Translations under genes and position numbers: made by a program
Source: Actinacidiphila glaucinigra
GTDB lineage: Bacteria; Actinomycetota; Actinomycetes; Streptomycetales; Streptomycetaceae
Length of the DNA stretch: 64,000 bases
Reading direction: 5' to 3'
NCBI RefSeq assembly: GCF_900188405.1
Contig: NZ_FZOF01000003.1
Location: forward strand, 434,001-498,000
Part shown: one piece after another, positions 44,801-53,186 of the stretch
Numbering within the stretch: position 1 is the first letter of the stretch
Layout: every line of letters starts with the position of its first letter
Notes under the pieces: generated by a model
Told to the model about the DNA's origin: nothing
Databases searched by the model: none
The model's input: only the letters and a program-made list of their open reading frames with translations

Positions 44801-46434
44801 GGGTGCCCCCGCAAGGGCACCTCGACCAGCAGCGGGCCGTCGAGGCCGCGTACCGCCGCGACGGTCCGCGCCAGTTCCTCCGTGCCGTCCACGCGGACCG
44901 CGGGGATGCCGAAGAACCGGGCGGCGACGCGCCAGTCGAGCTCGCCGAGGCCGAGGCCGGGATGGGGGACGGCAGGGCCGCCGCCCCGGGCGCCGAGGGT
45001 GTCCTTCAGGGTGCGGTACTCGCCGTTGGCCATCACGACGAACAGGACGGGCACCCGGTGGTGCGCCGCGCTCCACAGCCCCTGCAGCCCGAACATCGCG
45101 CAGCCGTCGCCCAGCACGGCCACCACCGGGCGTTCCGGCGCGCCGAGCCGGTGGCCGACGGCGGCGCCGATCCCCCAGCCGAGCCCCCCGCCGACCGTGT
45201 GGACGAAGCCGCCCGGCCGGTCCCGGCGCAGCACGTCGCGCAGATGCACCCCGACGGTGATCGACTCCTCGACGAGCACCGCCTCCTCCGGCAGCGCGCC
45301 GGCCAGGGCGTGGGCGGCGGCAAGCGGGTCGAGCGGGGCGCCGCCCCGCGCGGACCGGGCCCGCAGCTCCAGCCGGTCCCGTGCCTGCGCGTGCCGTGCG
45401 CCGGCCTCCCGTGTCCGCTCGCGCGCGGTGTCCTCGGGGACGAGCCGGGTCAGACGGCCGGCGAGCGCGGCCAGCGAGGAGTCCAGCGCGCCGGTGAGGC
45501 CCAGGTCGACGGGGAAGTTGCGGCCCGGCTCGGCGGGGTCGGTGTCGATCTGCACGACCGTCAGGTGCTCGGGCACGGGCGGGCCGGGGCTGTAGTGGTG
45601 CGGGCTGAAGGCGCGGCAGCCGGCGATCAGCAGCGCGTCGTGGCCCTTCAGCCGCTCGTGGATGCGGGCGTTGACGGGCGGCAACGGCCCCGCGTACAGC
45701 GGGTGGGAGCCGGGGAAGTCCAGATGGTCGTTCATCGGCTGGTGGTAGGTGACCGCGCCGAGCGCCTCGGCGACCCGTACGAGCGCCGCCACCGCCCCGT
45801 CCCTGCCGACCCCGTCACCGGCGACGACCGCGGGCCGTTCGGCGGCCGCGAGCAGGGCCGCCGCCCGGTCGAGCCCGCCGGCCGGTCCGGGCGGCGCGAG
45901 CGGCGAGCGCGCCGGGACCTCCACGGGCGCGGCGTCCTCGAGGACGTCCATCGGCACGGAGACGAACACCGGCCCCTGCGGCGGCTGCCGGGCCAGCGCG
46001 AAGGCGCGGCGCAGCACAAGCGGCAGGTCCTCGGGGCGGTGCACCTCCTCGGCCCGTTTGGCCGCACCGGAGGCGAGGGCGACCAGGTCCCCGGCGAGCA
46101 TGGGGTCCTGGAGCAGGTGGCGACGGTCCTGCTGGCCCGCCATGACGACCATCGGGGTGCGCGAGCGCCGGGCGTTGAGCATCCCGATCAGGCCGTTGGC
46201 GGTGCCCGCGGCGATGTGCAGGCTGGCGAAGGCGGGACGGCGGGTGGCCCGGGCGTAGCCGTCGGCCATGGCGACGACCGAGCCCTCCTGGACGCCGAGG
46301 ACGTACTCGGGCACGGTCCCCGGCCCCGACAGCGCCTCGATGAGGGGCAGTTCGGTGGTGCCCGGGTTGCCGAAGACCCGGTCGACCCCCTCGTCGGCGA
46401 GGATCTCCAGCAGGGCCCGCAGGGCGGTCGTCAT
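44797..46434 (-). CDS. ThDP-dependent decarboxylase, benzoylformate decarboxylase type
   Basis: A 545-residue enzyme of the acetolactate synthase/benzoylformate decarboxylase superfamily. Glu50 activates ThDP; FGNPGTTELP has Thr26 where P. putida enzyme has Ser26, and His73 (SLHIAAGT) matches its catalytic His70. The ThDP-binding motif GDG-26 residues-AN is present near the C-terminus. It should decarboxylate a 2-keto acid or carry out a carboligation. Aromatic keto acid is suggested only by family. The ATG follows GAGAGG. It sits 14 bases after the SDR gene in the operon. Confidence 0.92.
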   Translation of the reverse strand: MTTALRALLEILADEGVDRVFGNPGTTELPLIEALSGPGTVPEYVLGVQEGSVVAMADGYARATRRPAFASLHIAAGTANGLIGMLNARRSRTPMVVMAGQQDRRHLLQDPMLAGDLVALASGAAKRAEEVHRPEDLPLVLRRAFALARQPPQGPVFVSVPMDVLEDAAPVEVPARSPLAPPGPAGGLDRAAALLAAAERPAVVAGDGVGRDGAVAALVRVAEALGAVTYHQPMNDHLDFPGSHPLYAGPLPPVNARIHERLKGHDALLIAGCRAFSPHHYSPGPPVPEHLTVVQIDTDPAEPGRNFPVDLGLTGALDSSLAALAGRLTRLVPEDTARERTREAGARHAQARDRLELRARSARGGAPLDPLAAAHALAGALPEEAVLVEESITVGVHLRDVLRRDRPGGFVHTVGGGLGWGIGAAVGHRLGAPERPVVAVLGDGCAMFGLQGLWSAAHHRVPVLFVVMANGEYRTLKDTLGARGGGPAVPHPGLGLGELDWRVAARFFGIPAVRVDGTEELARTVAAVRGLDGPLLVEVPLRGHP

Positions 46435-46448
46435 GACGGGGGCGCCTC

Positions 46449-47213
46449 TCATACGCTCATGCCGCCGTCGACCGCGACGGTGGCTCCGGTGGTGAAGCTC
46501 GCGTCGTCGCCCGCGAGGTGGAGCACGGTGCGGGCGATCTCCTCGGGTGCCGCGTGCCGGCCGAGGGGGATCATCGCGTCGAACGCCCTGGCCGCGTGCT
46601 GGGAAGGCTGCCCGGTGGCGGCGGTCTCGATGCGCCGCATGAACGGGGTGTCGGTGGGGCCCGGGTGGATGGTGTTGACGCGGATGCCGCGGGCGGCGCA
46701 CTCGCGTGCCGCGACGCGCATCAGCCCGACCTGGGCGTGCTTGGCGGCCGCGTAGCCGCTGATGCCGGGATCGGCGGTGAGCCCGGCGACGCTGGAGTTG
46801 ACGATCACGGAGGCACCGGGTCCCAGGTGCGGCAGCGTGTACTTGAGCAGGAGGAAGGCGCCGACGACATGCACCTCGAGGACCCGCCGGAAGACCTCCT
46901 CCGGGTAGTCCTCGACGGCGGCGACCTCGCCGGAGATCCCGGCGTTGCTGAAGACGACGTCGAGGCGGCCGAAACGGGCGTGGCCCGCACCCACGGCGGC
47001 GGCCACCGCGGCGGCGTCGGTGACGTCGGTGACGGCGGCGGAGCAGCGCTCGGCGCCGAACTCGGCCGCGGCGGCGCGCAGCGCGGAGTCGTCGAGGCCG
47101 AGCAGGTGGACCTGCGCGCCCTCGGCGACGAAGAGCCGGGCGGTGGCCAGGCCGATACCGCTCTCGCCGCCGGTGATGAGGGCGACCTTGCCGTCGAGAC
47201 GTCCTGTTGCCAT
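46449..47213 (-). CDS. Short-chain dehydrogenase/reductase in the importer operon
   Basis: A 254-residue classical SDR. Cofactor motif TGGESGIG (14-21), SNAG, catalytic Ser141, Tyr154 and Lys158 in GYAAAK, and the C-terminal GATVAVDGGMSV. It probably oxidises an alcohol or sugar derivative with NAD; Leu39-Asp41 in place of a basic residue after strand two favours NAD over NADP. It precedes the ThDP enzyme and could feed it a keto acid, which is an inference from gene order. Confidence 0.93.
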   Translation of the reverse strand: MATGRLDGKVALITGGESGIGLATARLFVAEGAQVHLLGLDDSALRAAAAEFGAERCSAAVTDVTDAAAVAAAVGAGHARFGRLDVVFSNAGISGEVAAVEDYPEEVFRRVLEVHVVGAFLLLKYTLPHLGPGASVIVNSSVAGLTADPGISGYAAAKHAQVGLMRVAARECAARGIRVNTIHPGPTDTPFMRRIETAATGQPSQHAARAFDAMIPLGRHAAPEEIARTVLHLAGDDASFTTGATVAVDGGMSV

Positions 47214-47225
47214 GGGGTCCCCTTG

Positions 47226-48785
47226 TCAGTCGTCGGCCGCGGTTCGGGTGTCGGGGCCGGGGCCGGGTTCCGGCCCGGTGGGGCCGGCGTTCATGGCGAG
47301 GCTCAGCGCGTGTTCGGTCAGTGCCGCGCCGGAGAGCTCCCCCGCGATCCGGCCGCGCCGCAGGACCAGCACCCGGTCGCAGAGCTCGGCCAGTTCGGCC
47401 AGGTCGGTGGAGGTGACGAGGACGGTCCTGCCCGCGGCCGCGAGCCCCCTGACGATCGCGTGCATCTCGGCGCGGGCCCCGATGTCCACGCCCCGGGTCG
47501 GGTCGTCGAGGACGACGACGCGCGGCTCGATGTCGAGCCACTTGGCGAAGACGACCTTCTGCTGGTTGCCGCCGGAGAGCGCGTGGACCGGGGTGTACGG
47601 CGTGCCCTGGAGCCGCAGGCGCCGTGCGTGCGCGAGGGCCCGCCCCACGTGACGGGAGCGGCGCAGCCAGGGCGAGCCGTCGCCGCGTGCGAGCCAGGAG
47701 GCGGCGGAGGTGTTCTCCCAGACCGCGCGGTCCGGCATGAGCCCGTACCGCTTGCGGTCACCGGGCACGAAGGCGACCCCCGCCGCGACGGCGCGGCGCA
47801 CGTCGCGCGGCGGCGGCTCGCCCCCGGGGAGGGTGACCAGGCCCGCGGTGGGCCGGGCGCGGCCGCAGACGATGTCGAGGACGGTGAGGTGCCCCGCGCC
47901 CCGCAGGCCCGCGAAGCCCGTGACCTCGCCCGCGACCGCCTCGAAGGTCACGTCGCGCAGGCCCCCCGCGGCGCTGACCCCCGTGAAGCCGATCCGGTCC
48001 GCCGTCGGCGCCGCGGGCGACGACCGGAGGGCCGTCGCGGCGGGCGGCGGGCCGTCACCGAGCATCGCGGCGACGAGGGCGTCCAGCGACACCTCGCCTG
48101 CGGGGGCGCCGCGCATCACCGTACGGCCGTCGCGCAGCACGCTGATCCGGTCGGCCAGTCGCCGTACCTCCTCCAGGAAGTGCGAGATGTACAGCACGGC
48201 GAGGCCCCCGACGACGAGCCGGCGGATCACGGCGAAGAGCCGCTCGACGGCGTCGGCGGGCAGGGCGGAGGTCGGCTCGTCGAGGACGAGGACCCGCGGG
48301 CGTCCCAGCAGGGCCCGGCTGATCTCGACGAGTTGCCGGTCGGCGAGGTCGAGGCGGCCGAGCGGGGTGTCCCAGGGGACGTGCGCCAGACCGAGGGAGG
48401 TGAGCACCTCGCGGGCTCCGTCCCGGGCGCGCGAGGGCGAGGTGAGTCCGGCCCGACGCGGCGGCCCGTAGGGGTAGAGGTTCTCCAGCACGGTCAGGTC
48501 GGGGAAGAGGCTGAGCTCCTGGGCGACGACGGCGATCCCGGCCGCCGCGGCCTGCCGCGCGCCCGCGTACGGCCGCGGCGCGCCCTCCAGTTCGACCGTG
48601 CCGCCGTCGGGGCGCTCGATGCCCAGCAGCATCCGGACGAGGGTGGACTTCCCCGCGCCGTTCTCGCCGACGAGGGCGTGCACCTCACCGGCGGCCAGCG
48701 CGATGCCCGCGCCGTCGAGGGCGGTGACGCCCCCGTAGGACTTCACCAGGTCGCGGGCGGTGAGGATCGGGGACGCGGCGGCCAT
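47226..48785 (-). CDS. Sugar ABC transporter ATPase with two nucleotide-binding domains (CUT2/RbsA type)
   Basis: A 519-residue tandem ATPase. The first domain has Walker A GENGAGKST, Walker B VLVLDEPTSAL, and a degenerate signature LDLADRQLVEISRALL. The second domain has a degenerate Walker A GLRGAGHLT, signature LSGGNQQKV and Walker B VVVLDDPTRGVD. This asymmetry is normal for RbsA/XylG/MglA. It powers uptake by the neighbouring permease and binding protein. Start lies one base before the binding protein stop region. Confidence 0.94.
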   Translation of the reverse strand: MAAASPILTARDLVKSYGGVTALDGAGIALAAGEVHALVGENGAGKSTLVRMLLGIERPDGGTVELEGAPRPYAGARQAAAAGIAVVAQELSLFPDLTVLENLYPYGPPRRAGLTSPSRARDGAREVLTSLGLAHVPWDTPLGRLDLADRQLVEISRALLGRPRVLVLDEPTSALPADAVERLFAVIRRLVVGGLAVLYISHFLEEVRRLADRISVLRDGRTVMRGAPAGEVSLDALVAAMLGDGPPPAATALRSSPAAPTADRIGFTGVSAAGGLRDVTFEAVAGEVTGFAGLRGAGHLTVLDIVCGRARPTAGLVTLPGGEPPPRDVRRAVAAGVAFVPGDRKRYGLMPDRAVWENTSAASWLARGDGSPWLRRSRHVGRALAHARRLRLQGTPYTPVHALSGGNQQKVVFAKWLDIEPRVVVLDDPTRGVDIGARAEMHAIVRGLAAAGRTVLVTSTDLAELAELCDRVLVLRRGRIAGELSGAALTEHALSLAMNAGPTGPEPGPGPDTRTAADD

Positions 48786-48786
48786 G

Positions 48787-49887
48787 TCAGCGCTCGTCCT
48801 TCAGGGGCCTCATGTGCGCGTCCCGGTGGGCGAGCAGATCGTCGATCTGCGGCTTGTACCAGCGGTAGGCGGCCTCGCCGCTCTTCTGGCGCGCGATGAT
48901 CTCGTCGACGTTGGAGGAGTCGACGACGAGGCCGGGCATCCGGAACCAGCCGTCGGGGAGTTCCCCGCCCTTCCTGACCGTGTCGATGAGGACCGCGGTG
49001 GCGATGTAGCCCTTGAGGAAGTGCTCGGGGTCGACGGTGCAGAAGTTGGCCCCGCTCTTGACGTACTCGAGGGTCTTCACGTCCACGTCGGCCCCCGCGA
49101 CCAGGTATGCGCCCTTCTCCTTGGTCTTGATCCGCCCGAGGTTGTAGCTGTCCGCGTCGCCGACGCCGAGGAACGCCAGGGCTCCGGGGTTGGCGTGCAC
49201 CTGGGCGAGCCAGGCTCCGTAGTTCTGGGCCGGGTCGCTGTAGGTCTGGAAGGGGCCGAGCACCTTGATGCCGGGGGCCTTGGCGGCGAAGGTCTCCCGG
49301 ATGCCCTCGGCCCGGCTGTCGAGGACGGGCGTGCCGGGGTTGGGGACACCGACGACGACCGTGCCTGCGGGGTCGGCGGGAAGGCGCTTGAGGGCCTCCT
49401 CGGCGAGTGTGGCGCCCATGTCGTAGTTGTCGTTGCCGACGTAGAACGTCACCTTGGAGCCGTCGAGCGGGGCGGTGTCGAGGGCGACGACCGGGACGCC
49501 TCGCTCGATCGCCTGCGCGGCGGGGCGGACGAAGATCGGCGGGTCCAGGTTCTCCAGGACGACGCCGTCCTTCGCGGTCGTGGTGAGGTTCTGGAACAGC
49601 TGGGCCTCGGCGGGGCCGTCGGTGTTGGGCGGGCCGACCGCCTTGAAGTCCACGCCCCCGGCGTGCGCTGCGGCGGACTTGGCGCCGCTCACCATCTCCG
49701 CGGCGAAGTTGAGGCTGATGTTGGCCACGGCGATGCCCATGTGCAGGGTGCCGTCGCCCTTGCCTTCGCCGCCGCCGTCGTCGCCGCACCCGGTGAGGAG
49801 GGCCGCGGCGGGCACCGCGGCACCGGCCAGCAGGAGGGAACGCCGAGTGGGACGGTGGAGGTGCGGGGAGTGCGGGGAGTGCGCCAT
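48787..49887 (-). CDS. Sugar ABC transporter substrate-binding lipoprotein (CUT2 type)
   Basis: A 366-residue lipoprotein. The N-terminus has twin arginines (TRRSLLLAG) and lipobox LLTGC (Cys34), so export by Tat is possible. The mature part is a RbsB-like periplasmic-binding domain starting LHMGIAVANISLNFAAEM. CUT2 binding proteins take ribose, xylose, inositol or other sugars; the ligand is not readable. It lies between permease (25 bases upstream) and ATPase (one base downstream). Confidence 0.93.
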   Translation of the reverse strand: MAHSPHSPHLHRPTRRSLLLAGAAVPAAALLTGCGDDGGGEGKGDGTLHMGIAVANISLNFAAEMVSGAKSAAAHAGGVDFKAVGPPNTDGPAEAQLFQNLTTTAKDGVVLENLDPPIFVRPAAQAIERGVPVVALDTAPLDGSKVTFYVGNDNYDMGATLAEEALKRLPADPAGTVVVGVPNPGTPVLDSRAEGIRETFAAKAPGIKVLGPFQTYSDPAQNYGAWLAQVHANPGALAFLGVGDADSYNLGRIKTKEKGAYLVAGADVDVKTLEYVKSGANFCTVDPEHFLKGYIATAVLIDTVRKGGELPDGWFRMPGLVVDSSNVDEIIARQKSGEAAYRWYKPQIDDLLAHRDAHMRPLKDER

Positions 49888-49912
49888 GGTGGCCTCCGGA
49901 GCGGTGACGGGG

Positions 49913-50875
49913 TCAGGTGTGGCGGCCGCGGAATCGGCGCAGTGCGCTGTCGGCGGCGACGGCGGCGAGGATCACCGCTCCGGTCGCGAACGTGGTCCAG
50001 TTGATCGGTACGTCGAAGAACACCAGGGCGGACGCGACGGCGGCGAGGATCAGCGCGCCGATCACCGCTCCCGGCACGGAGCCGCGACCGCCCGCGAGCG
50101 CGGTGCCGCCGATGATCGCGGCGGCGATGGCGCTCAGCTCGTACCCCTGGCCGACGGTCGGGTCACCGGAGATGAAGAAGGCCAGGGCCAGGACGGCCGC
50201 CAGACCGGCCGTCGACGCGGACAGCGCCATGGCCTTGATCCGCGTCCGCACGAGGGGAAGACCGGTGAACAGCGCCGCGTCCGGGTTGGAGCCGACCGCC
50301 CTGACCTGCGCCCCGAAACGGGTGCGGGTGAGCAGCAAGGTGAGCGCCGCCGTCGTGGCGAGCAGCACCCACACCGCGGTCGGCAGCCCGGCCGAGTCAC
50401 CGCCGACGACCCGGAAGAAGGCGTGGTCCTGCGGCATCCCGCTGATCTGCCTGCCGTCGGCCAGGGCCAGGCCGATGCCGCGGAACAGCATGGCGGTGGC
50501 GAGGGTGACGATGAACGTCGGCAGCCCCACGTACGTCGCCACGATCGCGTTGCCCGCCCCGAGCAGCGCCGAGAGCACCAGCACCGCGGCGGCCGCCGCC
50601 CACGGGGACCAGCCGTCGCGGATGCACACGGCGCCGACGGTCACACCGAGCGCGTAGACCCCGCCGACCGACAGGTCGACCTCGCGCATGGCGAGGGCGA
50701 AGACCATGCCGGCCGCCATCAGGCCCACGTAGCAGGCGTTGTGGGCGGTCCCGGTCAGGTTCGACCGGGTCAGGAAGTCGGGCTCGGCGATGCCCACGAC
50801 GAGCACCAGCAGGACCAGTACCGCTGCCACGCCCGTCTCGTCGCGCAGCAGCCAACGCATACGGCTCGATGGCAT
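49913..50875 (-). CDS. Sugar ABC transporter permease (CUT2/RbsC type)
   Basis: A 320-residue permease with about ten hydrophobic segments. Typical CUT2 sequence is seen: AMREVDLSVGGVYAL, GLPTFIVTLATAMLFRGIGLAL, and AIAAAIIGGTALAGGRGSVPG. It is the first gene of the six-gene operon; the only gap upstream is 65 bases to the symporter stop, containing a perfect palindrome. ATG at 50875 is chosen; an ATG at 50860 is possible, and neither has a strong ribosome site. Confidence 0.92.
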   Translation of the reverse strand: MPSSRMRWLLRDETGVAAVLVLLVLVVGIAEPDFLTRSNLTGTAHNACYVGLMAAGMVFALAMREVDLSVGGVYALGVTVGAVCIRDGWSPWAAAAAVLVLSALLGAGNAIVATYVGLPTFIVTLATAMLFRGIGLALADGRQISGMPQDHAFFRVVGGDSAGLPTAVWVLLATTAALTLLLTRTRFGAQVRAVGSNPDAALFTGLPLVRTRIKAMALSASTAGLAAVLALAFFISGDPTVGQGYELSAIAAAIIGGTALAGGRGSVPGAVIGALILAAVASALVFFDVPINWTTFATGAVILAAVAADSALRRFRGRHT

Positions 50876-50917
50876 GCCGCACAGCGTGGAGGCGCCGTGG
50901 GCCCGCGGCAATCAGAG

Positions 50918-50936
50918 CGTTCCGCCAGGCGGAACG
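50918..50936. promoter_or_regulatory. Perfect 19-bp palindrome in front of the six-gene operon
   Basis: CGTTCCGCC-A-GGCGGAACG has 9-bp perfect arms around one base. It lies 43 bases upstream of the permease start and 5 bases past the symporter stop. As RNA it would need a larger loop and has no U-tract, so an operator fits better than a terminator. The IclR-type regulator encoded at the operon end is the natural candidate; IclR boxes often contain TTCCG/CGGAA arms. Confidence 0.65.
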
Positions 50937-50940
50937 GGTG

Positions 50941-52548
50941 TCACACCGCCCCGGCCCCGGTGAGCGAGCGGACCTCGACCTCGGCGAACTTGTCCTCGTC
51001 CGCGCGCTCGCGGGACAGGACCGTGCCCAGCCAGCCCGCGGCGAAGCCCAGCGGGATGGACACCAGGCCCGGGTTCTCCAGCGGGAAGTACTGGAAGTCC
51101 ACCCCCGGGAAGAGCGACTGCGGGCTGCCCGACACCACCGGGGACAGCACCACCAGCGCGACCGCCGGGACGAGGCCGCCGTAGATCGCCCACACCGTGC
51201 CGCGGGTCGTGAACCTCCGCCAGAACAGCGTGAAGAGCAGCGCGGGCAGATTGGCGGACGCCGCCACCGCGAACGCGAGCCCGACGAGGAAGGCCACATT
51301 CTGGCCCTGCGCGAACAGGCTCAGCGCGATGGCCACACCGCCGATGCAGACCGCGGCCACCCGGGCCACCCGCACGTCCTGGTTCTCCCGTCGCTTGCCG
51401 CCCGGTGCGGCCTTTCGCCGGCGCAGCGTCGCGTGGAGGTCGTGCGCGACGGAGGCGGACGAGGCGAGGGTGATCCCGGCGACGACGGCCAGGATCGTGG
51501 CGAAGGCGACCGCGCCGACGACCGCGAACAGCACCGTCCCACCGGTGGAGCCCGCTCCCCCGCCCAGATCGAGGGCGAGCAGCGGCACGGCCGTGTTCCC
51601 GGCGGCGTTGGAGGCGCGCACGGTGTGGGAGCCGACCAGCGCCGCGGCACCGAAGCCGAGCACGATCGTCATCAGGTAGAAGCCGCCGATGAGGCCGATC
51701 GCCCAGACCACCGACCGCCGCGCCGAGCGCGCCGTGGGCACGGTGTAGAAGCGCGACAGGATGTGCGGCAGCCCGGCGGTGCCCAGGACGAGGGCCAGGC
51801 CGAGGCTGATGAAGTCCAGGCGGTCGGTCCAGCTCTGCCCGTACAGCATGCCGGGGCCGAGGAACTCGCGGCCGTGGCCGCTGCCGTCGGCCGCCGAGCG
51901 CAGCAGTGCCCCGAGGTCGCCGTGGAAGCGGAGGAGCACCAGCACGGTGAGGGTGATCGTGCCGCCCATGAGCAGCACGGTCTTGACGATCTGGATCCAG
52001 GTCGTGGCGCGCATGCCGCCGAAGGCGACGTAGAAGACCATGAGCGCGCCGACGCCGATGACGGTCCAGGTGCGCGCGGCCGATCCCTGGCCACCGAGCA
52101 GGAGGGAGACCAGGCTTCCGGCGCCGACCATCTGCGCGACGAGGTAGAGCACGGAGACGATGACCGAGGAGGTGCCCGCCGCGATCCGGACCGGGCGCTG
52201 GCGCATGCGCGCGGTGAGGACGTCGGCCAGGGTGTAGCGGCCGCAGTTGCGTACCAGTTCGGCGACGAGAAGCAGCACGAGGAGCCAGGCGACGAGGAAG
52301 CCGACGGAATAGAGCATGCCGTCGTAGCCGAAGAGCGCGATGAGCCCGGAGATGCCGAGGAAGGAGGCGGCGGACATGTAGTCGCCGGCGATGGCGAATC
52401 CGTTCTCCAGAGGGGAGAAGAGACGGCCGCCGGCGAAGAACTCCACGGAGGAGCTGCGCCGCCGGCCCGCCCAGGCAGTGATCGCCAGGGTGACGGAGAC
52501 GAAGACGGTGAAGAGGACCAGCGCCAGGCCCTGGTGGTTGCCGGTCAC
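50941..52548 (-). CDS. Sodium/solute symporter (SSS family, acetate-permease-like)
   Basis: A 535-residue protein with about 13 hydrophobic helices. SSS signatures are visible: FFAGGRLFSPLENGFAIAGD, SAASFLGISG, and the long GTAGLPHILSRFYTVP loop typical of ActP-like carriers. It probably imports acetate, pyruvate or a related acid with sodium. The GTG overlaps the DUF485 stop (GTGA), the usual ActP/YjcH pairing. No terminator is seen between it and the six-gene operon downstream. Confidence 0.93.
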   Translation of the reverse strand: MTGNHQGLALVLFTVFVSVTLAITAWAGRRRSSSVEFFAGGRLFSPLENGFAIAGDYMSAASFLGISGLIALFGYDGMLYSVGFLVAWLLVLLLVAELVRNCGRYTLADVLTARMRQRPVRIAAGTSSVIVSVLYLVAQMVGAGSLVSLLLGGQGSAARTWTVIGVGALMVFYVAFGGMRATTWIQIVKTVLLMGGTITLTVLVLLRFHGDLGALLRSAADGSGHGREFLGPGMLYGQSWTDRLDFISLGLALVLGTAGLPHILSRFYTVPTARSARRSVVWAIGLIGGFYLMTIVLGFGAAALVGSHTVRASNAAGNTAVPLLALDLGGGAGSTGGTVLFAVVGAVAFATILAVVAGITLASSASVAHDLHATLRRRKAAPGGKRRENQDVRVARVAAVCIGGVAIALSLFAQGQNVAFLVGLAFAVAASANLPALLFTLFWRRFTTRGTVWAIYGGLVPAVALVVLSPVVSGSPQSLFPGVDFQYFPLENPGLVSIPLGFAAGWLGTVLSRERADEDKFAEVEVRSLTGAGAV

Positions 52549-52994
52549 CGCATCCGCTCCTGGGTGTCCCAGCGCAGGTCGAGGGCGGCCCGGTCCCGGC
52601 GCAGCCGGGCGTGCCGGGCGTAGGCCCAGGTCAGGAGGAAGGTCGAGGCGAACTGGGCGAGACCGAGGACCATGGCCACGTTGAGCTCGCCGAGCAGCGG
52701 CCGGGCCATCAGCCGCGGCGCGGCCGTCGCCAGGACGACGTAGAGCAGGTACCAGGCCAGGAAGGCGGCGGCCGCCGGGAAGACGAACCGCCGGTACCGG
52801 GAACGCACTTCCTGGAAGGGACCGCTGGCCTGCACCTCCCGGTAGACCCGGGCGTGGTCGTCGGCCGGGCGGGCCTGCGACGGGAGGGAGACGGGCGGTG
52901 GCTCGGGACCCTCCCACTCCCCCGCGGCCAGGACGTCGTACCAGGGGTCGTCCACCCGCAGCCCTCCGGTTTCCGCCTGGTCGTGCTCGTTCAC
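52545..52994 (-). CDS. DUF485 membrane protein (YjcH-like)
   Basis: A 149-residue protein. After a soluble N-terminal 80 residues, the sequence SRYRRFVFPAAAAFLAWYLL opens the first of two transmembrane helices (about 73-95 and 110-132), with a basic tail. DUF485 proteins are encoded next to SSS carriers and are thought to assist them. GAGGAGAG sits upstream of the GTG at 52994; an upstream ATG at 53084 would add unrelated sequence. It is translationally coupled to the symporter. Confidence 0.92.
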   Translation of the reverse strand: MNEHDQAETGGLRVDDPWYDVLAAGEWEGPEPPPVSLPSQARPADDHARVYREVQASGPFQEVRSRYRRFVFPAAAAFLAWYLLYVVLATAAPRLMARPLLGELNVAMVLGLAQFASTFLLTWAYARHARLRRDRAALDLRWDTQERMR

Positions 52995-53101
52995 GAACTC
53001 TCCTCGCTTCACGGGCCGATCGGCCGTGCGCCCAAGCATGGACATTGCGGGAAGATCCGGGAGCCTCCAAGCAGAAACCTTCACCTCATCGGGTGATGGT
53101 G

Positions 53102-53169
53102 CCCCACTCCTGGGAGTGGGGAAGCTCCGGCGCCCTCCACGGGCGGGTGAGACCGCGGGAGGGCGCCGG
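53102..53169. terminator. Tandem hairpin terminators after parE
   Basis: CCCCACTC/GAGTGGGG (53102-53121, 4-base loop) is followed by a 12-bp stem CCGGCGCCCTCC/GGAGGGCGCCGG (53127-53169, 19-base loop). Confidence 0.8.
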
Positions 53170-53186
53170 TGCGAGAGCCCGGTCCG

